A stretch of 20,636 nt of DNA, taken from assembly GCA_025765615.1 (NCBI GenBank), contig JAIVFJ010000595.1:1-20636 (forward strand), read 5' to 3'. This document shows positions 10,301 through 19,601 of this stretch, piece by piece. The number at the start of each line of letters is the position of its first letter. Within the stretch, counting starts at the first letter, position 1. Made by a program: the position numbers and the translations under genes. The notes beneath the pieces were generated by a model. That model saw only the letters and a program-made list of their open reading frames with translations. It ran no database searches and had not been told where the DNA came from. Source of the DNA: Zopfochytrium polystomum (lineage: Eukaryota; Chytridiomycota; Chytridiomycetes; Chytridiales; Chytridiaceae).

Positions 10301-10417
10301 GTTCGTTTCGAGGTCGATTCGCTTCATGACGACCTCCTCGTCCGTGTCCATGTCCTTGGCGACCCAGACGTGGTTCAGGCCCGCCACACGGCGGAGGGGC
10401 CAGTATCGCTCGGGCAT
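7333..10417 (-). CDS. Serine/threonine protein kinase with two C-terminal WW domains
   Basis: Exons in order: 10417-10206, 10084-10037, 9960-9699, 9632-9464, 9404-7333; 921 codons (920 aa), all in phase. The kinase domain spans about residues 5-262. Lys32 is in VVMKRI, alpha-C Glu52 in RQEAMLLKSL, the catalytic loop HRDIKPQN is at 128-135, DFG at 151-153, APE at 175-177, and FIQTLLQVDPSKRPTAAKAL closes the fold. The glycine-rich loop is replaced by RRVAGLNHVWVA, so GxGxxG is absent. WW1 lies at about 293-325 with Trp297, a Tyr pair, Trp319 and Pro322. WW2 lies at about 767-796 with Trp768, Trp790 and Pro793. The roughly 440 residues between them and the tail are Ser/Thr/Pro-rich, presumably disordered, with many SP/TP sites and a PPPPAPPP stretch. 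WW domains bind proline motifs, so it may select its own tail or proline-rich substrates. I cannot assign a named kinase family. Confidence 0.92.
7688..7774 (-). other. WW domain 2 of the kinase
   Basis: The segment PGWNMVTLPAGAVYFYDVAS, then KETRWYLPG, has the WW pattern: two Trp 22 residues apart, central aromatics YFY, and Pro three residues after the second Trp. It is followed by a proline-rich run. Confidence 0.85.
9126..9222 (-). other. WW domain 1 of the kinase
   Basis: The segment FEGWVKLHQANGPAYYFHEK, then SGVTQWHHP, fits a canonical WW domain: Trp-Trp spacing of 22, a central YY and the closing Pro. It starts about 30 residues after the end of the kinase fold. Confidence 0.9.
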
Positions 10418-10647
10418 GCTACTGCTAATTTGGCTCGCCTCGTTCGACTGCGGGAGGGTTGGTGTTGAGTGTGGTGAGGACTATGGAGAAAGATTGGAGT
10501 CGGACGTTGGAGAGGCACAGAGGCTTGGCAAGGAGAAAGTTGTGGTTGGTTGGTTGGTTTGGGGGGCGGGCGGTGCGAGCGAGAGACAGCAGTCCCAAGA
10601 ATGGAAAATGAGTGGAGGAAGGGTGCCGCCGCTCATCACGCCACACG

Positions 10648-10698
10648 ATTGGGCCGCCGACTGACTGACTGACTGACTGACTGACCGGGCGGCCCAAT
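10648..10698. repeat. 11-bp perfect inverted repeat flanking a (GACT)6 tandem repeat, with CCAAT-type arms
   Basis: The left arm ATTGGGCCGCC (10648-10658) is the exact reverse complement of the right arm GGCGGCCCAAT (10688-10698). The 29-nt spacer is almost entirely six GACT units (10659-10682) plus a partial unit. Each arm contains a CCAAT box, in opposite orientations. The element lies 231 bp upstream of the kinase ATG, so it may form a hairpin or be a paired CCAAT-factor site. Confidence 0.85.
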
Positions 10699-10782
10699 GT
10701 TCCACCTTCCGTCTGACCTGGAGGCACTGTGGGACAATCGCCACACGACACACACACGACAAAGACGGGACGGACGGAAACC

Positions 10783-10824
10783 AAAAAAAAAAAAAAATAA
10801 AATAAAATAAAAAATAATAAAAAA
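10783..10824. repeat. Poly(dA:dT) low-complexity tract
   Basis: A run of about 15 A's on the plus strand passes into A-rich AAAAT/AAT repeats. It lies about 370 bp upstream of the kinase ATG. Such tracts often exclude nucleosomes at promoters; that role here is inference. Confidence 0.8.
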
Positions 10825-11070
10825 CGCGAACAGCAAATCAAAAGCAACGAGATTCTTGCAAGGCCGAGCTGGTCTGGCCGCTTTACAACAACAAACAAGC
10901 AGAGAGAAAGAGAAAGAGATAAGGGCGACGACTGGGACAACACAACAAAGTCAAACTGGCTTCACCGGACAGAGGGCCAAACCAACCCTTGCTTGCCCAC
11001 CCCCCTCAGTCAGACTGTTTCTCTCATCACCACCATTGCCTAGCGGGACCCCACGAAGCACGTTTACTCA

Positions 11071-14000
11071 TTACTCAATGGCGTTGGCGAGTAGCAGTGA
11101 CACGCCCTCGTGCGCCGAACGCACCGCAAGCTCCATCGACACCCCGGACCCAGGTTCCAGCGCCATCCGCACACGAACAAGCGCGGGGACCTGGCCCAAA
11201 AAGCTGCCAGAAAGCACCAGCGTGTGCGTGGTCGCCTTGTCCTTTACCGCAGAGGAGTTTTCGCACGGTTCCATCCCCAACACGTCAACTACTTGGGTGA
11301 CAGCAGCTGCAAATATAAAAAAGTACAAGACAACGCCCGGAAAGAACAGAAAAGTATTAGTGGGGCGAACGGATGCAAGAGCAGGATAAATATGTGTCGA
11401 ACCGAACCTTTCACACTCGCAACCGCTGTAAGAGAGTAAGTCTCGACTTGCTCGTTTTCTTCTCCGAGATCGTTCCAAGCTTTCTTGAAGTCTGCCACGT
11501 AGGTCGGAACAATGTAGTCGCCAATCGAAAGATCCAGTTCCTCGAGCTGGTGGAACGAAAGGAACAAACAATTTGAATCAGAACGGAACGACAGATGCTT
11601 AAAGACGTCGTACAGGGTAGTCATCCTCCATCCCCTCCTCTTCAGGTTCGCCTGTTGTTGGGTCGATTTCCTTTAGTGTGAACTTGAGCGTGTTGGAGAA
11701 CGTAGCTTCGAGAAATGCGTTAGACTTTGATAATTGTGGCTGTAAGCGCAGCTCACCAGAAGGAGTAATGCCGTTGGGCCGCTTGAAAACGACATAAACG
11801 GAGCCTGGAACATCAAACACAAGCTGAGGCAAAGTAATCACGCTTTCTTCCACAAGCATCCCAGCGGTCTCATCATCAGACTGCTTTACTTTGGTCTCGA
11901 CTGTCACGTTCTCCAGCAGGAACTCGTTCAAGGTGTTCCTACAGTTGAACTTGAAGGGTAGTGAAGAAAGGAGCTCGTCAACGATGGATGCAGATCGAGC
12001 TGAGGGGTTGGTCTGATCGAGCATGTACCTGGAAAACAAGGTGCTGCGGGAAAATGTGCTTGACAGCGGAGACAACGTACTCCGTCTCGGACTCTGTCAG
12101 ATCCACCGGTTTGGATGACTTGAGCAGGTTCTCGAGAACTGCGAGTTGTGGGATGCGTTCCATGGCTTGTTTCGTGGCGGTTTGAGGGTCCTCTGGGGGA
12201 GCGGAAGGTCGGCTAGCAGCAGCTGCGGACGCCGTGGATTTCAACGAGGGCATTTCCTGAAGAGCAGTTTGCTTGCCTAAAGATAGAAACGATGGTTGGG
12301 GCCCCTATCAGATTGGTGAAGCGAGACCACTCACGAAGCTTCTCAGCTGCTTCCTCCGCACGAGTAACGGTTGGGATGGCATTGATATCGAAGGGTTTGT
12401 GAAGCGCCTCCTCGTTGCCCAGGTAAGTCAAAAGGCTGACTTCCAGCGCCGCCCAAGAAAAGGATCCGTTGGCTGGGAGAGATGACTTTAGTTGAGCAGG
12501 GAACGAGAAACTTCCGCACACCTGCTGAAGAGTACTTTTCGCAAAGCTCGGGGGAGGCGAGAATGCGAAGGAACATTGCAGCGCGGTCTCGGACCTCGTC
12601 GTCGTTGTCATCAAGCGCCCTGACAGTCAAAAAAATAACACAGTGAGGACACGTACACTCGGTAAATACTCGAAGTCGAACCTTGTGAGAAGAACCTGGA
12701 TCCTGGGTCGTAGCTCCTCAATCTCGATTGCGAAACGAGCCATGGCGCAGACTGCGGCGGCTTTGACCGTAGCGTTTTCCAAAATGATGCGATTGTAGAT
12801 GTACCTGATAAACTTTGACGGCGTTGCACTTTTTGGGCCCTCTGAGCCGAGGAGGTGCAGGACACGGACAGCGAGCTTTGTAAACTCGCAGTCCTCAATA
12901 AACTCGCAAAGATGGGAAAGGGCTGTACAAGTGAGCAAACCAAGCATGAAGGTATTTGCAGCTCTTTACCATATTCCTTCGACTCAGGAATGTGGTAGAT
13001 AATGTCGAAAATCGCATCGACAATTGCGCGCTTGTACTCGTAGCCGCCTTCGTCCCGGAGAATGTTGGACAAAAAGTTGATCATAACCGATTGTTTGGTC
13101 GGGAATTTCAAACACAGAGAGCGGATTGCCTCCACAACAATGATCTTGAACTCGTCCGAGATTTCAGTCATGAAACCAGAAATTTGCTTCATAAGACGAT
13201 CAACGCTGGCCTCGTTTCCAGTCTGGCAGAGGCGGTTTTAATATATGAGCGTGAAAACCAAATAATTCAACCTTGAGCAAGGTCGTGATAGCAAACGTAG
13301 CAATGCTGCGATTAGAGTCGGTGATCAGGTTTTCCATATCCAAGTTGCACGGGGACACGGAGGCTGGGTGTGTCATGGCAAGCATGTTAAGCGTGCGAAT
13401 TGCGGCAAAACGAAGGGTTGGCTTATGGTTAACCAACATAAGCTGAAGGGCTGTGCGGACGATGAAGTCAGTGAGGCTCCCGTCATTGAAACGTATTAAA
13501 TTACCTGAAACCGCGGGGAAGAGCTCTTGGTTTGTCACGTTTCTCAAATCGCAAATTGCTCGTGCAGCTTCGTAGACAACCATGTCATTTCGGTGCCGAA
13601 GCCAACCTTCCAAAATCTCATACATTGACCGTCTCGCACTGTTCACAATGGGTCAGCCCAATATTTCTTCAGCAAAAACTCACGAATCATCTTCATCCAT
13701 GATTTTGGCGACAAATCGAACCAACATGCAGTACGCGAAGGGAGATCGAAGCTGGCTCCGCGCGTAATTTTGAATCAGCTTAATGACAGCCATGCGGTCG
13801 TGCTGCCGAATCTGGTAGATCAGGCCCAGAGCGTGGTACTGAGTGATAGCTCCCTTCGAGTTGATTGCCTCCTGCACTTCGTTCGCCCATCGCTTCACGA
13901 CCTCCCGGTTTCCATTGAAGAGATGCAGCGAAGAAACTAGAGCTGCGCTGGAGATGCTCGGGTTCTTGTCGACGATCGCCTGCTTCAAAAGGCGTTCGAT

Positions 14001-14553
14001 GCCTTGAAGCATTGAGCTCTGTGCTCTCCGTAAGAAAAAGAGAAAAGTTGCCGATCACACAGAACCTCTGTAATTTTGCAAAGTGCCCGAATCGCATTGG
14101 CCTTCACTTGGTCGGACTTCGAGTTCATGTCTTTCGACAAGCTGGACGTGACCATGATGACATCCTCCGCGACCTTCGACAGCTCCTTAATCACGAGATA
14201 AACAACCTGGCGAAGGGGAATCTGGTCGGGAAAAGTATGTCAGTACAAGACCATTCACATGATAGGCACTGACATCCTGCGACTGAAACAGCTTGGTGAT
14301 GGAAAAGAAGGTCTCCGTCGCCTCCTTCGTCTGGAAGGTCTCCGACTGGTACAGCAAGTACAAAATCTTCGTCAAAATCGTCCGACATTTCCGTGGGTTG
14401 ATGGGCGATTCGTTAAACGCGCGAGCCTCCTGCAAGACCGTGCTCTTGTCGATGTGCGAAAAGAGCCCGGAATCTGTGAAACAGGCGCACGTCATCTACT
14501 GAGGAGCTGCTGAGTCTGTTCGTACCTTCATCGTCCTTCTTTCCAAAATTCAT
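11071..14553 (-). CDS. COPG: Coatomer subunit gamma (gamma-COP, Sec21)
   Basis: Gamma-COP is the large subunit of the COPI F-subcomplex, which binds Arf1 and cargo on Golgi membranes. Exons in order: 14553-14526, 14473-14274, 14221-14066, 14018-13684, 13638-13505, 13450-13272, 13222-12970, 12922-12682, 12619-12522, 12472-12335, 12276-12029, 11949-11614, 11546-11408, 11306-11071. They close without error to 907 codons (906 aa; human about 874). Trunk landmarks: [113 protein letters not shown] linker rich in Ala/Ser/Pro follows (nt about 12150-12260). The appendage begins at [20 protein letters not shown] and includes [29 protein letters not shown] and VLGMEPCE. The ATG matches the family's short N-terminus. 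It is divergent from AP2A. Confidence 0.97.
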
Positions 14554-15658
14554 TCTGGAGATCTGGAAAGCAAGGATCGCAGTTAGCTTCTGATTGATCG
14601 AGATGCATCATTGAATGCATCGCCCGATTCGAAATTTCAACTGAAGCACCGCGATCGAGGCTAGCTCACGAGAGTCAACGCGATGAGGTGGAGGAAGATT
14701 TGTGGGCCTTGGACCCAATTGAACGGCAACGAGGTACCGTTCGCTCGCGATCATCCTTCCGGATATTACCAGCGCCAGATCTGCTTCGCAGTTACTTGCC
14801 TAGTTCAACCGCCTTCGCGTTTGCCACGCCCGAACGATTTGCAGAAATGTTGATGTGCGTCGCAGCGTCCTGTGCTGGACAGATTGTGGAGCCAAGGCCT
14901 TTTTTTCTTTTCAATCAGGAAAAAAATACTTTTGCTTGCACGCGACAGCTGCTCTCGTCCTTCCCCCAGTGAGTGGCTATGGCCCTTGAGAGGCTAGGTC
15001 ACGTTTGCCGCTTTCGCCGATCAATTCCCCATGCGTCTACCCCCCACCCCACTCACCGCAAATGGGGAGGCCGTCCATCCTCTTCTCTTATGCCACGAAG
15101 AATAAGCGAAGTTCGGAGCTTCTGCACTGAGGGAAAGGGAGATGTTCCACGAAATGGCGCGGAAGCCTTGAGCGACATAGCTCATTTAGTGACGAGTGTC
15201 GAATGCGATGACGGAATCGTATCCGCTCGCAGCGGATTAATATTCTTTGTGCAGTCTGCTACCTTTCAAACTCTGGCTCGGCTGGACCATTGAACCACAA
15301 ACGAATCTTCAACCGAGATTGCCAGACGCCACCATGTTAGTAGTGCCGACCGGCACGCGCACTTCGCGCTGCCATACACCTTGGATCAGATCAATGCATC
15401 AGGCGCGAACGACGGATCACACTAAATCGGGAGGATACCAGTCTGAATCCATCGCAGCCGGGCTCCCTGATGCAGATTCGTGACGGATCACTCTAAATCG
15501 GATACGAGTACCATCCACCGGAGCCGCCAGCTCCTTGCCTTCACAATAACCTTTTTGGGCCCTTCCCCCCCTTCTCATTCCCCGATGTTGCAGCAACTAT
15601 TCTATCCTGCTTGAACCTCGGAAATTTACATCGTTAATGCCCTTACCACTACAGGTCC
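14554..15658. promoter_or_regulatory. 1.1-kb divergent spacer between gamma-COP and AP2 alpha
   Basis: This is the presumed shared upstream region of two coat genes. Plus-strand open frames of about 95-105 codons lie near 14688-15293, but they lack conserved motifs and splice partners. A 20-bp near-perfect direct repeat lies at 15411 and 15482. A pyrimidine-rich stretch lies at 15540-15585. An upstream coding exon for AP2A ending at the acceptor just before 15655 is possible but was not found. Confidence 0.45.
15411..15501. repeat. 20-bp direct repeat, two copies
   Basis: GACGGATCACACTAAATCGG at 15411-15430 recurs at 15482-15501 with one mismatch (A to T at position 11). The copies start 71 bp apart in the AP2A upstream region. 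It could be a duplicated factor-binding site or a relic duplication. Confidence 0.8.
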
Positions 15659-18600
15659 ATGCGAGGGCTTACTGTCTTTATCGCGGACCTGAGAAATTGT
15701 GAGGATTTGTAGTTGAATACTTGGGCCCAATGGTGCCGACTTCGAACTTATCTCGTGCCAGGTCGGGCCCGTGATCTCGAAGAGAAGCGGGTGAACAAGG
15801 AAATGGCGAACATTCGTGCCAAATTCAAGGGTAATTGGAGTAAACCGCGTCGTGAGATTTTAACCCGCTTCAAGACTCGGGGCTGAACGGTTACCAGAAG
15901 AAGAAATATGTGGCCAAACTTATTTACATGTACATTTTGGGTTGGGATGTTGATTTTGGGCACGCCGAAGCGGTGCAGCTGCTCCAGTCGTCGAAATATT
16001 CGGAAAAGCAAATAGTGAGGCTTTCCGTTCCAAAATCCTTCGTTGCTCACGCATTCTCAAATAGGGATACCTTGCGTGTACGCTTCTGTTAAGCGAAAGT
16101 AGTGACCTGATGCACCTCGTGGTCAATTCTTTGAAGCGAGACCTGGCAAGCCAGAACGAGGTTCATGTTTGCCTTGCACTTCATGCCATTGCCAATGTGG
16201 CAGGCCGTGAAATGGCCGAAGTGCTTTCATACCAGGTGCAGCAGCTGCTCGTGGAAGGGTGAGGCTCAGCATATACTCTTGCCTCCGCATTCACCAAACC
16301 TTAGGCACCAAACGAGTTTCGTTCGGAAAAAGGCGGCCTTGTGCCTATTGCGGCTCTACAGGAAGCACCCTGACTTCTTCCAAACTGTTGATTGGGCACC
16401 TAAGATTGTCAGCATGCTTGATGACCACGACTTCGTATGTTTTATTACATATGGAGTCACCGACAGTAGTTGACTCTTTCCAGGGAACAGTTCTGGCAAC
16501 AGCCACGCTCATCACAACCTTGGCACAAACGTACCCACAAGCATATGCGCGATCAGTTGAGAAGGGCATAAATCGGCTCGCAAAGGTTCGTTGAGATGTT
16601 CAGACTGCAAGCAACTCACAGTTTCATGCCAAAGATTAATATGGATAGGGAGTACTCACCTGACTATGTGTACTATGATGTACCAGTACCTTGGCTTCAA
16701 GTGAGACTGTTGAGGCTACTACAGTACTACCCTCCTCCGGGCAAGTTTCACTCGTCCGGCTCGTTAAGCACTGGTTCTTAACAAACTTTCCATCGCAGGT
16801 GACTTACAGCTAATCAACAAACTGTCGAGCGTTTTGCAAAATATAATTCACAACGCTGCGAGCGGATCAAAGAATATTCAGCGCAACAATGCACAGAACG
16901 CATTACTGTTTGAAGCAATCAACTTGTGCATCCACCTCGACCCGGAATCGGTTCTGGTGGAGCAAAGTTTCGGCATTCTGGGTAACTTCATTTCGGCTAA
17001 GGAGACCAATGTGCGATACCTCGCTTTGGAGACAATGTGCCACTTAGCAGCAACTGGCGCGCGTAACTGCATTGACGCTCTTCGAGTCAATCAAGAAACG
17101 ATCATCTCCTCATTGAAGGACAGAGACATTAGCGTGAGGCGCCGCGCTGTGGACCTGCTATACAGTATGTGTGACGAAACCAATGTCAGAGTCATTGTTG
17201 CAGAGCTTTTGCGCTATCTACAGATTGCTGACTACGCCATTCGTGACGAGATGGTTTTGAAAATTGCTATTTTGACGGAAAAGTTTGCAATGGAGTATTC
17301 TTGGTATGTCGACGTCATACTTCAGCTCATCACGATTGCCGGGGATCACATTTCCGACGATATTTGGTTCCGAGTTATTCAAATTATCACCAACAATGAA
17401 GATCTGCAAGTCTATGCTGCAACCACTTTGCTCGCAGCTCTTAACAGCCCTGCATGCCACGAAACAACCCTGAAAGTTGGCGGTTATGTTCTCGGTGAAT
17501 TCGGTCATTTCATTGCGAATAATCCTGGCTGCTCGCCCATCGATCAATTTACTGCGATTCACTCGAAATACTCTGCCTGCACACCTAGAACTCGTGCCTT
17601 GCTTCTTACTACGTATCTGAAGTTTGTGAATTTATTCCCCGAAATCAAGGACGAAATAGTGAATGTTTTCAAACAAAACCGACACGTTCTGGACACGGAG
17701 ATTTCACAAAGGGCGAAAGAATATCTGGCAATTGTTGCAGAAATGCAGTCTGATGAAATCTTGCAAACTGTGTGCGTGGAAATGCCAGTGTTCCCAGAAC
17801 GAGAGTCGGCTTTGGTGAAACGGCTTCAGAAAGAGACACGCGAAACGGGAGACAAGCGAACATGGGTCATCGGTGGAAGAGATGCAAACGCAGAAATGGC
17901 CCGTGAATCGCGCCGCCGTCGCACCTCCACCCAAATTCCGCGACAAACTTGTCGACGCAAGTCTCTCCATCCGAGATTGAAAAGGAAGCTGCCTCTAAGA
18001 CGTTATGGCGGGCCAAACCGGGCTGCAGCTGTTCTTGACGATGGCACGCTATTCCGCCGCTTGGTTCTGATTCCCAACGGTCTTCTTCACCGTGACCCTG
18101 TTCTGGAACTTGGTTTAAAGTCTGAGTACCGCGACCAGCTCGGTCGACTTGCAATCTTCTTCGGCAACAGATCTCTACATGCCGTTTCTTCCCTTTCGAC
18201 TGCCCTTGTGGATGCAGAGACAGGGCTCCAAGCAAACAGTTCGTCTGGAACATTTTCTACTGCTACATGTAAGGTTAGAGTGTCCCTAGTCCAGCCAGTC
18301 CCCGCGATTTTGCCACAGGGCTCGCAGCTTCACCAACTCTACAAAGTCGAATGCCTCGGCCCGGCCGATCCGACTGCTGATGCGAATCGTCCCCTTAGCC
18401 TTGCCATCACCTTCAACCTTGGTGCCGCCTCGACTGGCTCGCTCAGCTCCGCTGACAACGGGAACACAACTGTCATTGTCGCCCTTCCCATCCCGTTGAC
18501 AAAGTTTGTCAACCCTGTGGAATTGACTGACCACGACTTTTTTTCGCGCTGGCGTCAAATCGGAGGGCCTCCACGCGAGGCGCAGTAGTGTTTCCACCAA

Positions 18601-18911
18601 GGGAAGGCGGTCTCTGGACAGGGCCAGAGCTGGTCCGTCGTATTGGCGGTCTGGGCTTCAAGGTTTTGGAGGGGCTCGATCAGGCGGGCGGAGTCGTTGG
18701 TGCCGGAATTTTGAGCTGCGTTGAGCTTGGCAAGGTTGGATGCATGGTGCGGTTAGAAGTGAATCAGGAACATAAGGTGTTTTCGGTACTTTTCATTCGC
18801 TTTATAATTATTTCTCTGCAGATGTACCGCTGCACTGTCCGAACAACAAACGAGGTAGTTTCGCACACATTGCGAGTGCACATTGAGGAAGTGATTGTAT
18901 CATCGCTGTAG
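15659..18911 (+). CDS. AP2A: AP-2 complex subunit alpha (alpha-adaptin), one apparent 1-nt frameshift in the appendage
   Basis: Alpha-adaptin is the large AP-2 subunit that binds PI(4,5)P2, dileucine cargo and, through its ear, endocytic accessory proteins. Exons: 15659-15698, 15762-15830, 15875-16014, 16065-16258, 16305-16434, 16484-16585, 16635-16740, 16799-18776, 18822-18911. Landmarks: [26 protein letters not shown], the basic lipid-binding motif [89 protein letters not shown] and [18 protein letters not shown]. The ear includes [34 protein letters not shown] and GCMVRLEV. Intron 7 is GC-AG. Exons sum to 2849 nt, one short of a frame: at 18584-18590 the frame hits TAG just after REAQ, while the conserved continuation VF...[16 protein letters not shown] lies one base out. 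Restored length is about 949 aa (human about 940-977). Confidence 0.95.
16741..16798 (+). other. GC-AG intron 7 of AP2A
   Basis: The exon ends ...CCTCCGG at 16740 and is followed by GCAAGT, the standard GC-donor consensus. The acceptor is CATCGCAG at 16798. Joining them gives [13 protein letters not shown] in the correct phase; no nearby GT donor keeps the frame. Confidence 0.85.
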
Positions 18912-18975
18912 ACAAGACTGTCCAGTTGCTGTAACTGTTGCGCGATAGCAACTGGAGTTGTTCGTCATGCTTGTC
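18911..18975 (+). terminator. Nested inverted repeat (hairpin) just after the AP2A stop
   Basis: TCCAGTTGCT (18921-18930) and AGCAACTGGA (18947-18956) are perfect 10-bp reverse complements around a 16-nt loop. An outer pair, GACAAG (18911-18916) and CTTGTC (18970-18975), extends the symmetry. It overlaps the last base of the AP2A stop codon and would fold in the 3' UTR. A role in 3'-end formation or mRNA stability is inference. Confidence 0.6.
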
Positions 18976-19584
18976 TGGAAAGCAAGAAGATAAAAATACA
19001 GCTCAATCATGCCAGGCGAAGCACACATGCCAATGAGAAATGAATTTTGTCACGTGATAACTCGCTCGGTGGCCGACACGAGGGTCCAATACACAACCTC
19101 GTTGCACTCGAGCTCTCGGGCTGGAACCGGTATATTGGGGATAATCAATGCACAGATCGCACACATCATGCACATTTACTGCTCAAAGCAAAAGTTGCCA
19201 ATGCCGTTTGTGCAGTGCTCACTGACCAGCCCAGTGTGTCCCCTTTACTTGCCCATAAGGTGAAATCCATGCCGTACGATGCCAACCGGGAGTCAGATGC
19301 GGAATCAGGCCCATTAGCTGTAAACTGGCACCACCCTAATTCAGCGTTCCCTCCGTGTCGTGAGGTGCCATGGGCGCGGCGAACCCTCACGTGGTCCACT
19401 TGTCCTTTTCTAGTTTCTGACTGTGTGTTCGTCAAGATTTACGAACCATTCATTGCCACATTAGCAGCCGTGGCATCAAAGCACCCTGAAGTGTTCTGGA
19501 GAGACTTGACAAACAGCAGCGGCAGTTTAGTGAACACTTCAGGTTTCGGCACGTTGGAAAGACCCAAAGTGGAAGTCACCAGAG
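18976..19584 (+). other. Coding-like segments of unknown identity, possibly two exons
   Basis: A plus-strand frame to about 19258 reads GPIHNLVALELSGWNRY, then HHAHLLLKAKVANAVCAVLT and SPLLAHK, and ends at a plausible donor AAG|GTGAAA. A second block after the acceptor CCTTTTCTAG (19413) reads FVKIYEPFIATLAAVASKHP, then EVFWRDLTN. Both look helical and protein-like, but I do not recognise the family and cannot find a start, a stop or further exons. They could be exons of a real gene, a gene remnant, or chance. The palindrome TCACGTGA at 19050-19057 is an E-box-like motif nearby. Confidence 0.3.
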
Positions 19585-19585
19585 G

Positions 19586-19601
19586 ATATATATATATATA
19601 T
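19586..19601. repeat. (AT)8 microsatellite
   Basis: Sixteen bases of alternating AT lie in non-conserved sequence downstream of the unidentified coding-like blocks. Nothing is coding around it with confidence. Confidence 0.9.

Larger units (their letters stand above)
10418..11070. promoter_or_regulatory. Spacer between gamma-COP 3' end and kinase 5' end
   Basis: This 653-bp region holds the gamma-COP 3' UTR and the kinase promoter and leader, both on the minus strand. It contains an inverted repeat with CCAAT/ATTGG arms around a GACT tandem repeat, and a long poly(dA:dT) tract. Open frames here, such as the Leu/Ser-rich minus-strand frame near 10425-10943, reflect low-complexity DNA and are not called as genes. 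Confidence 0.6.

Noticed and set aside
10425..10943. 172-codon minus-strand frame with SLSLSLSL and poly-Phe
   Set aside because: It is low-complexity DNA (poly-A tract, GACT repeat) upstream of the kinase; its composition explains the frame.
14688..15293. Two plus-strand frames between gamma-COP and AP2A
   Set aside because: No conserved motif, splice partners or codon bias; treated as divergent promoter DNA.
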